Assembly: GCF_900177545.1 (NCBI RefSeq)
Contig: NZ_FXBQ01000001.1
Location: forward strand, 1,730,122-1,794,121
Length of the DNA: 64,000 nucleotides
Source of the DNA: Maritimibacter sp. HL-12
GTDB taxonomy: Bacteria; Pseudomonadota; Alphaproteobacteria; Rhodobacterales; Rhodobacteraceae
Reading direction: 5' to 3'
The notes beneath the pieces were generated by a model. That model had not been told where the DNA came from, made no database searches, and saw nothing but the letters and a program-made list of their open reading frames with translations. Made by a program: the position numbers and the translations under genes. This document shows positions 10,860-19,455 of the stretch, one piece after another. Every line of letters begins with the position of its first letter. Positions within the stretch are counted from its first letter, which is position 1.

Positions 10860-13276
10860 GTCTCGAAGGCGCGATAGGCCTCCAGCAGCGCTGGCAGCTC
10901 GTTCGGCACGCTGTCCCCGGTGTCGCCGGTCGAGGTGATGCCAACCGATTTCGGCGCGGCGACGAAGACGGGATAGTCGAACTCCTCGCGCACCGTTGCC
11001 CAGAGGGCGGCATCATGTGCCGCGTCGATGGCGCGCAACCCGGCGGTCAGTTCGCGCCAGAAAGCGTCAGACCGCTTCTGCACATCTGCATCGAAGGCCG
11101 CCATGTAGTCGCGCTTGAGCTTCGTCGCTTCCTTGGCTTTGCTCGCCGTGCCGTTCCATTTCGGCTTGCCGACCCGCGTCGATCCGATGCCGCGCGGATA
11201 GTCGGGCTCAGGCCCTGCCGTCCATGCCGGGGTGGTGCGTTCGACACCCAGCTTCGCCAGTTCGGCGAGGATGTCCTCCACCTCGGCCTCCTCGGCGGTG
11301 ACGACCTTGCGGCCGAGATCACCGCAGAGGGTGTCGCGCTGCGCGTTGAAGGTGGCGTCGTGGTCGGCGTGCGCCTTGGTCCACGCGGCCTCCCATGCTG
11401 TCTCGTCCGCCTCGGTGAACCGTCGCAGGAACACCAGCGACGCCTTCACGGTGGCCTTGGCCGAGCTGAACGTCTCCTCGGGCAGGCTGACCACGCCGAG
11501 GATGCGCGCCTTGCCCTCGCACCAGCGGCGCAGCCATGTCAGCGACGGATTGTTGAGGTTGCCGTCGGGCAGGACGATGCCCATCCGCCCGCCCGGCTTC
11601 AGCAGATTCAGGCAGCGTTCGACGAACACGATCTCGGTGGCGCGGTTCTTTTTGCCCTTCCCGATCTCGAAGAGGTCGAGGATGTTCGTGCCCATCGCCT
11701 TCTGCATGGCGTCGTGGCTCTGACGCCATGGCTCGCCGTACCGGCTCTCGCACCTGTTGATGTACGAGGTTTCCTTGGGGACGCGAGTTTCCTCGCTGCC
11801 GCCGACCTTCTGGTCGCTGCCGACGTTGGAGCCGAAGGGCGGGTTGGTGATGACGATGTCGAAGCGGCCGGGGAAGATGCCGTTAATGTCGACGAGGCCG
11901 TCGTGGTAATGGATCCCGCCATGGCCATCGCCATGCATGATCATGTTCATCTTGGCGGTGCGCGCCGCGCGAGGCTCGGCGTCGCAGCCGAAGATGCAGT
12001 GCCACGCCAGGCGACCGACGCGGGTGTCGATCGGCTTGTTGTCGTCGCCTGACGGGAGAAGCTCCTCGTTCAGCTTGGCGAAGGCGTCGTCGATCAGCTT
12101 TTCCTCTTCCTCAATGGGAAGGCCCTTCGCCTCGATATCTGCCTGAACCTTGTCCTTCTGCTTCTGCACGTCGGCCGAGATGCGCTCGCGCACATGCTCG
12201 AACGCGCGGATCAGGAAGCCGCCCGAGCCAGCGGCAGGATCGGCGATCAGCTCGCCCTCCTGCGGGTCGAGCATGCTGACCATGAAATCCACGACCGGGC
12301 GCGGGGTGAAGAACTGCCCGAGCTCGCCACGGAAGGTGTTGCCGAGGAATTTCTCGAACGCGAGGCCCTTGATGTCGTCGCCGGTCTTCGACAGGTCAAA
12401 GCGCTCCAGCTCCTTCACGATGCGGCGGAAGGTCTCCTCGGAGATCTCCAGCCGGTCGGTGGCCGAGAACAGGTCGTCGGCCTTGTAGTAGGCCTTCGTC
12501 TGCTCAAAGAGCCCGTCGTGAACCTGAGGATCGGTCGGAAGTCTGGTCGATGCGCGCCGGTCGAGGAAATCGACGGTGAAGGTGCCATGCAGGCCAGACC
12601 GTTCGACATACATCTTCACGAACAGGATCTTGGAAATCGTGTCGAAGGCGCGGCCCGGGTCCATCTTGTGGACGTCACGCAGGATCGAGTGGCACTTGAA
12701 CAGAAGGTCTTGGAATTCCTTGCGGTTGAACACCCGCAGCTTGCTGCGGATTTCCTCGATCCGCTTGGCGTCGCCCCAGTCGGACGCCTTGGCGATCTCG
12801 TTGATCTGCACGAAGTCGCCGGGCGCTCCGGGTACGAGCTTGAAGACAGCGGTGAAGCGGTTGTTTGTGGCGATGAAGAATTCCGCGCCGGCCGACCGGG
12901 TGTAGCTCTCGCCCTGATAGTAGTCGCGGAGGTTGATCTCGACGCTCTCGGCCTTGCATTCGATGACCAGCACCGGCGAGACACCTGCCCCTCCTGCTGC
13001 TTTCGCGGGAGTTTCCCAAATCACAATGTCGGCGCGGGCGCTGCGACTGCCCGAGGTCATCCGCATTTCCTGCCGCATCTGCTCAAGGGCATAGCCGTAG
13101 TTCTCGCAGAGGTGGCGGATGAATTTCTGCCGCACCAGTTCTTCCGGCTTTCCCGTGCTGTCGCGCCATTCCCCCTTGAGCGGCAGCCAGATCCAGGTGC
13201 CCTCCTGATGGATGGCATCGGGCGCAGCAGGCCAAGGTGTCGCCGGGGCGGCTTTCGGCTTCTTGGTTGCTGCCAT
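10796..13276 (-). CDS. hsdM: Fused PD-(D/E)xK nuclease and type I N6-adenine methylase (HsdM-like)
   Basis: This 826-residue protein is far longer than a classical HsdM (about 500). Residues 45-165 match the N-terminal nuclease domain of HsdR (HSDR_N): Asp83 in RADIVIW and Glu106-x-Lys108 in VIECKAE form the PD-(D/E)xK site. An HsdM N-terminal helical domain follows (about 205-310). The methylase has SAM motif DPAAGSGGFL (346-355) and catalytic NPPF (478-481). No SF2 helicase motor is present. This is the plan of BcgI-like type IIB or IIG enzymes, where cutting and methylation share one chain and HsdS is separate. Start ATG 13276 has AAGGAGA upstream and lies 2 nt after the antitoxin stop, so an upstream in-frame extension to 13525 was rejected. 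Confidence 0.9.
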   Translation of the reverse strand: MAATKKPKAAPATPWPAAPDAIHQEGTWIWLPLKGEWRDSTGKPEELVRQKFIRHLCENYGYALEQMRQEMRMTSGSRSARADIVIWETPAKAAGGAGVSPVLVIECKAESVEINLRDYYQGESYTRSAGAEFFIATNNRFTAVFKLVPGAPGDFVQINEIAKASDWGDAKRIEEIRSKLRVFNRKEFQDLLFKCHSILRDVHKMDPGRAFDTISKILFVKMYVERSGLHGTFTVDFLDRRASTRLPTDPQVHDGLFEQTKAYYKADDLFSATDRLEISEETFRRIVKELERFDLSKTGDDIKGLAFEKFLGNTFRGELGQFFTPRPVVDFMVSMLDPQEGELIADPAAGSGGFLIRAFEHVRERISADVQKQKDKVQADIEAKGLPIEEEEKLIDDAFAKLNEELLPSGDDNKPIDTRVGRLAWHCIFGCDAEPRAARTAKMNMIMHGDGHGGIHYHDGLVDINGIFPGRFDIVITNPPFGSNVGSDQKVGGSEETRVPKETSYINRCESRYGEPWRQSHDAMQKAMGTNILDLFEIGKGKKNRATEIVFVERCLNLLKPGGRMGIVLPDGNLNNPSLTWLRRWCEGKARILGVVSLPEETFSSAKATVKASLVFLRRFTEADETAWEAAWTKAHADHDATFNAQRDTLCGDLGRKVVTAEEAEVEDILAELAKLGVERTTPAWTAGPEPDYPRGIGSTRVGKPKWNGTASKAKEATKLKRDYMAAFDADVQKRSDAFWRELTAGLRAIDAAHDAALWATVREEFDYPVFVAAPKSVGITSTGDTGDSVPNELPALLEAYRAFETWLEAGAKPEDTPGFLLPSAA

Positions 13277-13278
13277 GA

Positions 13279-13473
13279 TCAATCTCCTTCGCGAACAGGT
13301 CTTGCCGCCGTCTGCTCGGTCGGTATGAGCGATTTCAGGCGTTCGAATTCTTCGACAGCGAGGACGACCACGACCGGACGACCGTGTTTCTCGATCACGA
13401 CCGGCTCCGCTCGCGCGGTATCGATCAGCAGGCCGAATTGATGCTTGGCATCGCGGGCCGACATGGTCTTCAT
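13279..13473 (-). CDS. Phd/YefM-family antitoxin, no toxin partner
   Basis: This 64-residue protein has the Phd/YefM N-terminal DNA-binding fold: MSARDAKHQFGLLIDTA, then PVVIEKHGRPVVVVLAVEEFERL. Members bind an operator as dimers and neutralise a toxin through a disordered C-terminus. That tail here is short (about 20 residues). No Doc, YoeB, PIN or other toxin gene lies next to it. The next gene, 2 nt away, is the nuclease-methylase. It has a good ribosome site (GGGGAGG) and a 13-bp palindrome 20 nt upstream. I infer that it serves as the repressor of the restriction-like operon. The alternative is a toxin-antitoxin remnant. Confidence 0.82.
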   Translation of the reverse strand: MKTMSARDAKHQFGLLIDTARAEPVVIEKHGRPVVVVLAVEEFERLKSLIPTEQTAARPVREGD

Positions 13474-13492
13474 GGCCGCCTCCCCATATTCG

Positions 13493-13505
13493 GGTCACAG
13501 TGACC
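13493..13505. promoter_or_regulatory. Palindromic operator upstream of antitoxin-methylase operon
   Basis: GGTCACAGTGACC is a perfect 6+1+6 palindrome located 20 nt before the antitoxin ATG, between it and the terL stop at 13530. The position is right for Phd-type autorepression of the whole cassette. Confidence 0.6.
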
Positions 13506-13529
13506 ATAAGAGTCCGAAGTTTCAATCGG

Positions 13530-15341
13530 TCATTTCATCCATGCCGACCGGATCACGCCCTTCGCCTCGCGCACTGGCGCCGTGGCCTGTCCCGCCACCC
13601 CCTCCACCTCATCGTTCAGTCTGAGCCCCATGCTGATCAGCCCATGCAGGGCGGCGTGGGCGTAGACGAAGGTGTCGAGGGCCTCGTTGCGCTCGCCGTC
13701 GCGCTTGGGTTGCCAGGAGCGGATGGGGCGGCCCCTCTCGAAGCGGGTGACGACGCGCTCGGCGGTCAGCTGGCGGAAGTAGTCGGCGTCGAGACGGCGG
13801 AGGAAATGGATCGCGCCGGGGCCGGGCTCGGTGAGCCGCAGTCGGGCGTAGACGGCGTCCTTCACCGCGTCGACGCCGACGATGAACAGCGGGATCTTGC
13901 CCTTGTTGTTGCGGGTGGGGCGGCGCGGCCAGACGGGGATGCCGGGCCCGCCGCGGCCCTTGATCGCCCAGATGCGGCGGGCGAGGCGGGTGCGGCAGAA
14001 CTCGTAGGCCATCTTGGTGTGGTGGCCACCGGTGTCGATGGCGGCGGCGCGCACCGGCAGATCGAACCCTGCGGGATGCGGGAACGTCGCCTGCAGCACC
14101 ATGTCGAGGTCGGCCCAGAGGCGCGGCCCAGACGGGTCGCCCCAGAGCACGCGATAGTCGATCACCCACGCCTCCTCGTCGCGGCCCCAGCCGAGGATCT
14201 GCACCTCGATCCGGTCGCCCTGCACGTCGACGCCCGCGGTCAGCACGGCGACAGACGCGGGGAGCGCCTCGCCCCAGTCCTCGCGTCGGGCCATCAGCGG
14301 GTCGGCCGGGACGGTGTCGCCCGCCTGGTCTTCCCAGGACTCGCCCAGCTTGGTGTTGACCCAGACCTGCAGGCGGGCGGGATCCTTGCGCACGCGGCCG
14401 TGCTCGGCGGCGATCTCGGCCCATGTTTCCCAATGCGAATAGAGCGCGGAGAGGTGGAAGCCCGCGGTGCGGCCGTCGCCCTCGGCGGTCGCGCGCCATT
14501 CGCCTGCGGCGAGCAGGCGGGGCTTCTCGTGCTCGTGATGGATGCCGCCGCAGGCCTCGCAGACCAGATGCGCCTGGTCGCGCCGCCTCTCGGGCCAGCG
14601 GATACGCGCCCAGGTGATCGGGGCCATGTCGCCGCAATGCAGGCAGGGGACGTGATAGAAGCGCCGGTCGCTGTGCTCGAAGGCGGCCTCGATGCGGGAA
14701 TGGCCTTTCAGCGTGGGCGTGGAGACCATGTAGATCTTGCGTCGGCCGCGGAAGGTGGCGGTGCGCTGGATCGCGAGATCGACCGGATCGCCCTCGCCAT
14801 CGGCGTCGCCGGGATAACCGTCAACCTCGTCGAGGAACAGGTAGCGGACGGGCGTGGAGCGGAGACCCACCGCGCTGTTCGCGCCGGTCATCACCAGCTG
14901 GCCGCCGGGGAAAGACTTGCGGAACAGGCTGTTGCCTGCGTCGCGGGAGCGGGGCGCGGCGACGAGCTCGCGCAGGGCCGGGGTAGCCTCGATCAGCGGG
15001 TCGATCCTGACGGTCGTGTTCCGGCGCACCATATCGAGCGAGGGCATCACCAGCATGGCGATGCCAGGCGCGTTCTGGATGATGTAGCCGAGCCAGTTCA
15101 GCCCGGCCTCCGAGCCGCCGGTCTGCGCGCCCTTCATCAGCACGACCCGCTCGTAGGGGCTGGCGGTCGAGAGCGCGTCCATCACCGCGCGCAGGTAGGG
15201 CGTGCGATCCGTGCGCCAGCGGCCGGGCTCGGCCGAGGTTGGCGGCAGGATGCGGTGCCGGTCGGCCCAGTCCGAGACCGGGATCGGCGGTTCGGGGCGG
15301 ATGCCGCGCCGCCAGGCGAGGTCGATCTCAGGCACCATCAC
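13530..15341 (-). CDS. Phage terminase large subunit, lambda gpA family
   Basis: This 603-residue protein is close to the usual 600-650. The ATPase Walker A region reads VLMKGAQTGGSEAGLNW (about residue 67), and the Walker B region reads RYLFLDEVDGYP (about 165). A zinc-like pair, CLHCGD and CEACGG (about 235 and 260), is typical of GpA proteins. The C-terminal nuclease acidic residues include GVDVQGDRIEV (about 370). It packages DNA into the capsid together with the small subunit, whose gene it overlaps by 14 nt. The reading frame is intact. It is the last packaging gene before the inserted restriction-like cassette. Confidence 0.93.
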   Translation of the reverse strand: MMVPEIDLAWRRGIRPEPPIPVSDWADRHRILPPTSAEPGRWRTDRTPYLRAVMDALSTASPYERVVLMKGAQTGGSEAGLNWLGYIIQNAPGIAMLVMPSLDMVRRNTTVRIDPLIEATPALRELVAAPRSRDAGNSLFRKSFPGGQLVMTGANSAVGLRSTPVRYLFLDEVDGYPGDADGEGDPVDLAIQRTATFRGRRKIYMVSTPTLKGHSRIEAAFEHSDRRFYHVPCLHCGDMAPITWARIRWPERRRDQAHLVCEACGGIHHEHEKPRLLAAGEWRATAEGDGRTAGFHLSALYSHWETWAEIAAEHGRVRKDPARLQVWVNTKLGESWEDQAGDTVPADPLMARREDWGEALPASVAVLTAGVDVQGDRIEVQILGWGRDEEAWVIDYRVLWGDPSGPRLWADLDMVLQATFPHPAGFDLPVRAAAIDTGGHHTKMAYEFCRTRLARRIWAIKGRGGPGIPVWPRRPTRNNKGKIPLFIVGVDAVKDAVYARLRLTEPGPGAIHFLRRLDADYFRQLTAERVVTRFERGRPIRSWQPKRDGERNEALDTFVYAHAALHGLISMGLRLNDEVEGVAGQATAPVREAKGVIRSAWMK

Positions 15342-15837
15342 CGAAGCTCCCGAGAGGCAGATCGGCCAGGTGTTCGAGATGCTCGCGCATCATCCGGTCG
15401 AGGGCGGCGAAGGTGGTGCGCGGGTCGGTGCCGAGCTCAGCGGCCAGCAGGGGCGCGGTGCGCTGCACCCATGCCATGTGCGCATCGCGTTCGGCACGGG
15501 CGCGCGCGAACACGGTCCTGGTGGCGGCGGCGGTCTCGACCAGCTGGCCCTGTTCGCGCTCGAACGCGAGCTTGGCGCGCTGAACCTTCACGATCTCATG
15601 CAGCCGCTTGGCCTCGGCCAGCGTCGTCGTCGCGCGGGTCGGGCTGACGGCACCGCCCTTGTTGCGCCGCGCGGGGTCGAGGTTGTTCTCGATCCATGCC
15701 AGCCCCTCGGCCACGTCGATCCGCCCGTCCGCGCGCACCGGCAGCCCCTCGGCCACCAGCTGCGAGATGCGCCCCTTGGTGAGTCCGACCCGCGCGGCAA
15801 AGGCGGTCTTGGTCTCGGCGCTGTCGAGTTTAGTCAT
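15328..15837 (-). CDS. Phage terminase small subunit (Nu1-like)
   Basis: This 169-residue protein begins with a helix-turn-helix (FAARVGLTKGRISQLVAEGLP), the DNA-recognition part of Nu1-like small subunits. A long charged helix and a C-terminal segment rich in Arg and Glu follow for oligomerisation and contact with the large subunit. It overlaps the large-subunit gene by 14 nt, which supports the pairing. It would recognise the element's packaging site, expected upstream in the gene-free 15838-16197 stretch. Confidence 0.82.
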   Translation of the reverse strand: MTKLDSAETKTAFAARVGLTKGRISQLVAEGLPVRADGRIDVAEGLAWIENNLDPARRNKGGAVSPTRATTTLAEAKRLHEIVKVQRAKLAFEREQGQLVETAAATRTVFARARAERDAHMAWVQRTAPLLAAELGTDPRTTFAALDRMMREHLEHLADLPLGSFGDGA

Positions 15838-16197
15838 TTCCGCCCCCTGACGCTGGCGGGCTTATGCGCTGCGCGTCCCCACATACGAATGTGCGCAGGA
15901 GGAACCGCCCGGTGGACTGCGACCCGGCGTTCCCGTTCGCGCACGACGGTTCTGAAGTTTTCGCGCGGCGTGCCGTACCATTCCGCCGGTTGACGATCTG
16001 TCTGGTGGGGGTGGTGGAGATTGGTGGGGTGATCCGGCCCGCCCCTGTAAACTGTCATGTCATGCGTGGTGGCGTGATGCATGGCGTCACGTGTCGTGGC
16101 GTTCCACGTCGCTGACACTTCGGGCGACAAACACAGATTTGGACGGGGACAAGTCCACCAAACCCACCAAACCCACCAGACAGATCGGGAATGAGCG
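15838..16197. other. Gene-free repeat-rich stretch: candidate packaging site or origin
   Basis: No supported gene lies in these 360 nt between the primase stop and terS. GGTGG-type repeats occur in one orientation around 16004-16033 and as CCACCAAAC / CCACCAAAC / CCACCAG in the other around 16155-16180. Between them is a dyad, CGTGATGCATGGCGTCACG (16074-16092), within a run of GCGTGG-like units. Lambda-type cos sites lie just upstream of the small-terminase gene, and satellite origins often lie beside the primase. This spot satisfies both. Confidence 0.4.
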
Positions 16198-18858
16198 TCA
16201 CGCATCGGCATGGCTCCGGAGAACTTCAGAACCGTCGTTGATCGGCGCGGCCCCGGTCTCCGCGGTCTCCAGCTGCCAGCGCGCGCGCCCTGCCGACACG
16301 CCTGCGGAGACCAGGCGCAGCCCGTTCACGATGCGGTTCTGCTGCCCGCCGATCCACTTGCCGAGCCGCCCGCCGTTGATTGCGCCGCCTTCGCCCGCCA
16401 CGCGCAGCAGGGCCTCGCGGAACTCGGGGTGGATGAACTCCGACCGGCCGTAGAGCTGCGGGCGCTGTTCCGTGGCGCGCTCGATGATCTCGCGGACGCT
16501 GACCCTGTCCATGCCGATCACCTCGCGCCATTGCTCCAGCACGGTGGTCAGGGCCTCCAGCTTCGGGTCGGCGCCCCGCATGCCCTCCATCGTGTCGCAG
16601 GGATCGGCCTCGCCCAGCCAGATCAGCGCGTCGCGCACCCAGCGCGACCAGTCGGTGAAGGAGCCGAGGGGCGCGCGCATGTCGGGCCGACCGGCCATGT
16701 GGTAGGCGCGCAGCACCGTCAGCCCGGCCGTGACGTAGTCGCCGCGCTGCGCCGTCACCATGGCGAGCGGATCGCGCTCGAAGGCGCGCAACTCGGGCCG
16801 CTCGACGCCCGCGTCCAGCGTCGCCCGGATGGCGCGGCGGGTCATGTCGCCCTCGAGGGTCAGGTTGTTGCCGGTGGCGAAGACGGCGGCGTTGCTCGGC
16901 ACTTCGGCGTTGACGGACTTGCCGAGGATCCGGACCTTCAAGCTGGTCTGGGTGAGGGTCTGGCACAGGAGCTCGCCACCCAGCGGTTCTTCGCAGTTGT
17001 CGATGGCGATCAGCACGTCGCCCGCGATCAGCGCGGCGCCCAGCCGCTTCTCCATTTCCTCCTCGGACTTGCCTTGCGCGATGACGGGCGCGGGGCGGGC
17101 GGTTGCGATCTGGCTCGCCAGGTCGACCAGCATGGATTTGCCCGTGCCCGCCGTCGGCGCGTTGAAGCCATGCAGCGGCGCGGTCGGCAGAGACCGGCGG
17201 ATCAGCGCGGTGAGGATCCCGGAGAGCGCGACCGAGCGGTCCGCGTCGGTGACGAACGGGAAGGTCGAGATCAGATCCTTGAGGAAGCCGAGCGCGCGCT
17301 GTGCCGTCGCCTGGTCTGGGTCGCGCGGCAGGGCGGGGAAGCGGACATCCTGCGGGTCGAACAGCAGCCCGGTCTGCGCGTCATAGCCGGGCAGATCGAG
17401 GATCGAGCCGTCAGGCCGCAGGGTCGGGCAGTTGATGATCCCGGTCAGCACCGGCAGTCGCCACTGGCCCTCGCGCGCCAGGAAGGTCTCCGCGATCCGG
17501 TGCGGGCAGTCGGTGCTGAGCCACTCGCCCTCGCGCTTGTCGAACCGCTTCCAATTCGCCGCGCGGGTGAAGGCCTCGGCCATGTGGTGCGCCTTCACGT
17601 CCACCAGCCGGGGCGCGTCGACAGTGCGCCCATCCGAGACCGCCACCGGCACCATCGCCGGGCGCACCACCATGCTGCCTCGCTGATAGTAGCCGAGCCC
17701 CGCCTGCATCAGCGCGCCCTCGGCCATGTCGACGGCCCGGTGCAGGAAGCCCGCAAAGATGCGGATCACCGGGCGGCCGTCTCCGTCGTCATCGTCGGCA
17801 TCCTGGCCGTCTGGAATACGAGCGCGCGAGGTTCGCACCCGCTCCACCCGTTCCGCGCGCCAGCCGTTCTGCCGTGCGAGCCAGAACAGCGTGCCCACGG
17901 TCACGCTGCGCACGGACGAGAAGCTGTCCCATTTCTCGGCGCTGTAGGCGGGATCGTTCTTCGACGCCTCAGCCGACCAGGTCTCCCACAGGCCGCGGCC
18001 ATCGGGCCCGAGCGCCGCGTAGAGCGCGAGCCCGACCTTGATCCAGTCGTCGTAGGGCAGCTCGTCGTTGCGGATGTGGGCGACCGCTTCCTCGATCAGC
18101 GCGCGCGACGGGGCTTCCTTCTGCTTGAGCCCGGCGGCCTTGCGTCCATCGCGGTCGATCTCGCGCCGGTCGGCGGTGGTCTGGCCGCCCACCTTGCGCA
18201 GGTACTCCTCGGCCGCCGCGATGAAGGCCGCGCAGCGGTCGCGGCTGACGATCGGCAGCTCGTGCAGCGGCACGTCGAGCGGCGAGCGTTCCGGCCAATG
18301 ATAGGGTGCCTTCGTGTCGGGATGGATGCCGAAGGCCACGAACTGCTGCCCGGTCGCCAGCACCTCGACCCTCGCCACCGTGCCGTCGAGCATGTGGAAC
18401 TCGCTGGTCTGCACCTTGTCGAACGGCGCATCGGTGCGGAAGGCGAGCAGGATCTTCGGCGCGCGCCCGATCCGGGAGGCAGGCGACATGCCGAGCATTT
18501 CGGCCGCGATGCAGGTCAGCCGGTGGGCATGGTCGCGGTCCAGCACGTCGATATCGACGCCGACCAACTCGCCGCAGAGCAGGCCCGTGTTGGTGCAGTT
18601 GCGCTGCGCCTTCGTCCAGCGCGCGATTTCGGCCTCGTCTGCGCTGGCGCAGACGGTCTCCCAGCCCTTCATCATCGGCCGCTTGCCCGCGCCCTTCATG
18701 GCGACATGCGCGCCCAGCACCGGGATCGGGCGATAGCCGTTGCGATGCAGCCGCAGGCGCAGTTCGGTCGGATCCTCTGGCGCAGCCGGGGTGCTGGACG
18801 TCGCATCCACAGTGTCGGCGCAAGACGTGTCGATGGTCAGGGGGATGGGCTCGTCCAT
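16198..18858 (-). CDS. Primase-polymerase with helicase/ATPase domain
   Basis: This 886-residue replication protein has an archaeo-eukaryotic-type primase (bifunctional primase/polymerase) at residues about 35-220. The metal-binding pair is Asp102/Asp104 in VGVDIDVLD and the nucleotide-binding His is in FGIHP (about 179). A PriCT-like domain follows (about 260-315), then a C-terminal ATPase with Walker A APTAGTGKS (567-575) and Walker-B-like VLIAIDNCEEP. Such proteins start and drive replication of satellites such as P4 and PICIs. Start ATG 18858 has GAGGAGTGA before it and follows the preceding stop by 2 nt. No other replication gene is present, so the element probably replicates by itself from a nearby origin. 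Confidence 0.87.
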   Translation of the reverse strand: MDEPIPLTIDTSCADTVDATSSTPAAPEDPTELRLRLHRNGYRPIPVLGAHVAMKGAGKRPMMKGWETVCASADEAEIARWTKAQRNCTNTGLLCGELVGVDIDVLDRDHAHRLTCIAAEMLGMSPASRIGRAPKILLAFRTDAPFDKVQTSEFHMLDGTVARVEVLATGQQFVAFGIHPDTKAPYHWPERSPLDVPLHELPIVSRDRCAAFIAAAEEYLRKVGGQTTADRREIDRDGRKAAGLKQKEAPSRALIEEAVAHIRNDELPYDDWIKVGLALYAALGPDGRGLWETWSAEASKNDPAYSAEKWDSFSSVRSVTVGTLFWLARQNGWRAERVERVRTSRARIPDGQDADDDDGDGRPVIRIFAGFLHRAVDMAEGALMQAGLGYYQRGSMVVRPAMVPVAVSDGRTVDAPRLVDVKAHHMAEAFTRAANWKRFDKREGEWLSTDCPHRIAETFLAREGQWRLPVLTGIINCPTLRPDGSILDLPGYDAQTGLLFDPQDVRFPALPRDPDQATAQRALGFLKDLISTFPFVTDADRSVALSGILTALIRRSLPTAPLHGFNAPTAGTGKSMLVDLASQIATARPAPVIAQGKSEEEMEKRLGAALIAGDVLIAIDNCEEPLGGELLCQTLTQTSLKVRILGKSVNAEVPSNAAVFATGNNLTLEGDMTRRAIRATLDAGVERPELRAFERDPLAMVTAQRGDYVTAGLTVLRAYHMAGRPDMRAPLGSFTDWSRWVRDALIWLGEADPCDTMEGMRGADPKLEALTTVLEQWREVIGMDRVSVREIIERATEQRPQLYGRSEFIHPEFREALLRVAGEGGAINGGRLGKWIGGQQNRIVNGLRLVSAGVSAGRARWQLETAETGAAPINDGSEVLRSHADA

Positions 18859-18860
18859 GG

Positions 18861-19187
18861 TCACTCCTCGAGCTCCCATCCTGCAAAATCGTCCTTCTCC
18901 CGTTCATCCTCGTTGGTGAGGCAGCCGGAGATGTGCGTCAGCCCGCCATAGATGTGCCGCGTCATGCGCCTCGGATCGCGCCGCAAGGGCCTCGTCACCT
19001 GCAGATGGCAATCCATTTCGGAGCGGAGGCGGTCCATCGCGGCGACGGTCTCCCGCGCAATGCGGCTGACCTCGGTGTCGGGCGGCGAAACCAGCAGAAG
19101 GCCCATCGTGGCCTCGCGGGCCTGCCGCAATCGCTGGCCAAGCGAGACGTGATCCCAGGGCAGGAACCGGTACAGGGGATCCATCAT
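18861..19187 (-). CDS. Small element protein of unknown function
   Basis: This 108-residue protein is not recognised. It begins MMDPLYRFLPWDHVS, has a central Arg-rich helical part (RLRSEMDCHL to RRDPRRMTRHIYGG), and ends in an acidic tail (NEDEREKDDFAGWELEE). Its ATG overlaps the stop of the upstream DNA-binding gene (ATGA), and its stop lies 2 nt before the primase start. It therefore belongs to the early replication/regulation operon. The basic body with an acidic tail would suit a DNA-associated accessory protein, but this is a guess. Confidence 0.65.
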   Translation of the reverse strand: MMDPLYRFLPWDHVSLGQRLRQAREATMGLLLVSPPDTEVSRIARETVAAMDRLRSEMDCHLQVTRPLRRDPRRMTRHIYGGLTHISGCLTNEDEREKDDFAGWELEE

Positions 19188-19429
19188 CGCGCGGCCTCCT
19201 GCTGCTCGATCCAGTCGAGAAGCCGCGATTTCCGCGCGCAGATCACGTTACCCATCCTGAAGGTGGGCATCCGCACCTTGGCCTCGCCCGCATAGTAGTA
19301 AACCTTCCGGCGCGCCTTCGCGTCGCCGAAGACGAAGATCGCGATGGCGTCCGCGCCGCGCAGCAGATCGTCGGCCAGCGTCGGGCAAACCTCTCCCGTG
19401 GCGGGTCCAGCCCGCAAATGCTCCTGCAT
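19184..19429 (-). CDS. AlpA/excisionase-like DNA-binding protein
   Basis: This 81-residue protein contains a winged helix-turn-helix of the excisionase/AlpA type. A GADAIAIFVFGDAKARRKVYYY part is followed by PTFRMGNVICARKSRLLDWIEQQE, where the last helix reads the strand after a wing. AlpA-type proteins activate or direct excision in satellites and phages. Start ATG 19429 was chosen since the longer upstream frame runs antisense-like through the MerR-like gene. It overlaps the next gene by ATGA. I infer a directionality-factor role for excision from tRNA-fMet. Confidence 0.72.
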   Translation of the reverse strand: MQEHLRAGPATGEVCPTLADDLLRGADAIAIFVFGDAKARRKVYYYAGEAKVRMPTFRMGNVICARKSRLLDWIEQQEAAR

Positions 19430-19455
19430 GATGTCCTCCGAAGTTTCTGGTGGGG

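Noticed and set aside
13277-13525. In-frame upstream extension of the nuclease-methylase
   Set aside because: It would run through the antitoxin gene in another frame. ATG 13276 has a strong ribosome site and a coupled position.
8683-13530. Complete classical type I restriction system
   Set aside because: No HsdR with helicase motifs is found anywhere in the element. The nuclease-like domain is fused to HsdM instead.
16210-18951. 913-residue plus-strand frame opposite the primase
   Set aside because: The opposite strand encodes clear primase and ATPase motifs. This frame is His/Arg/Gly-rich with no domain and no ribosome site.
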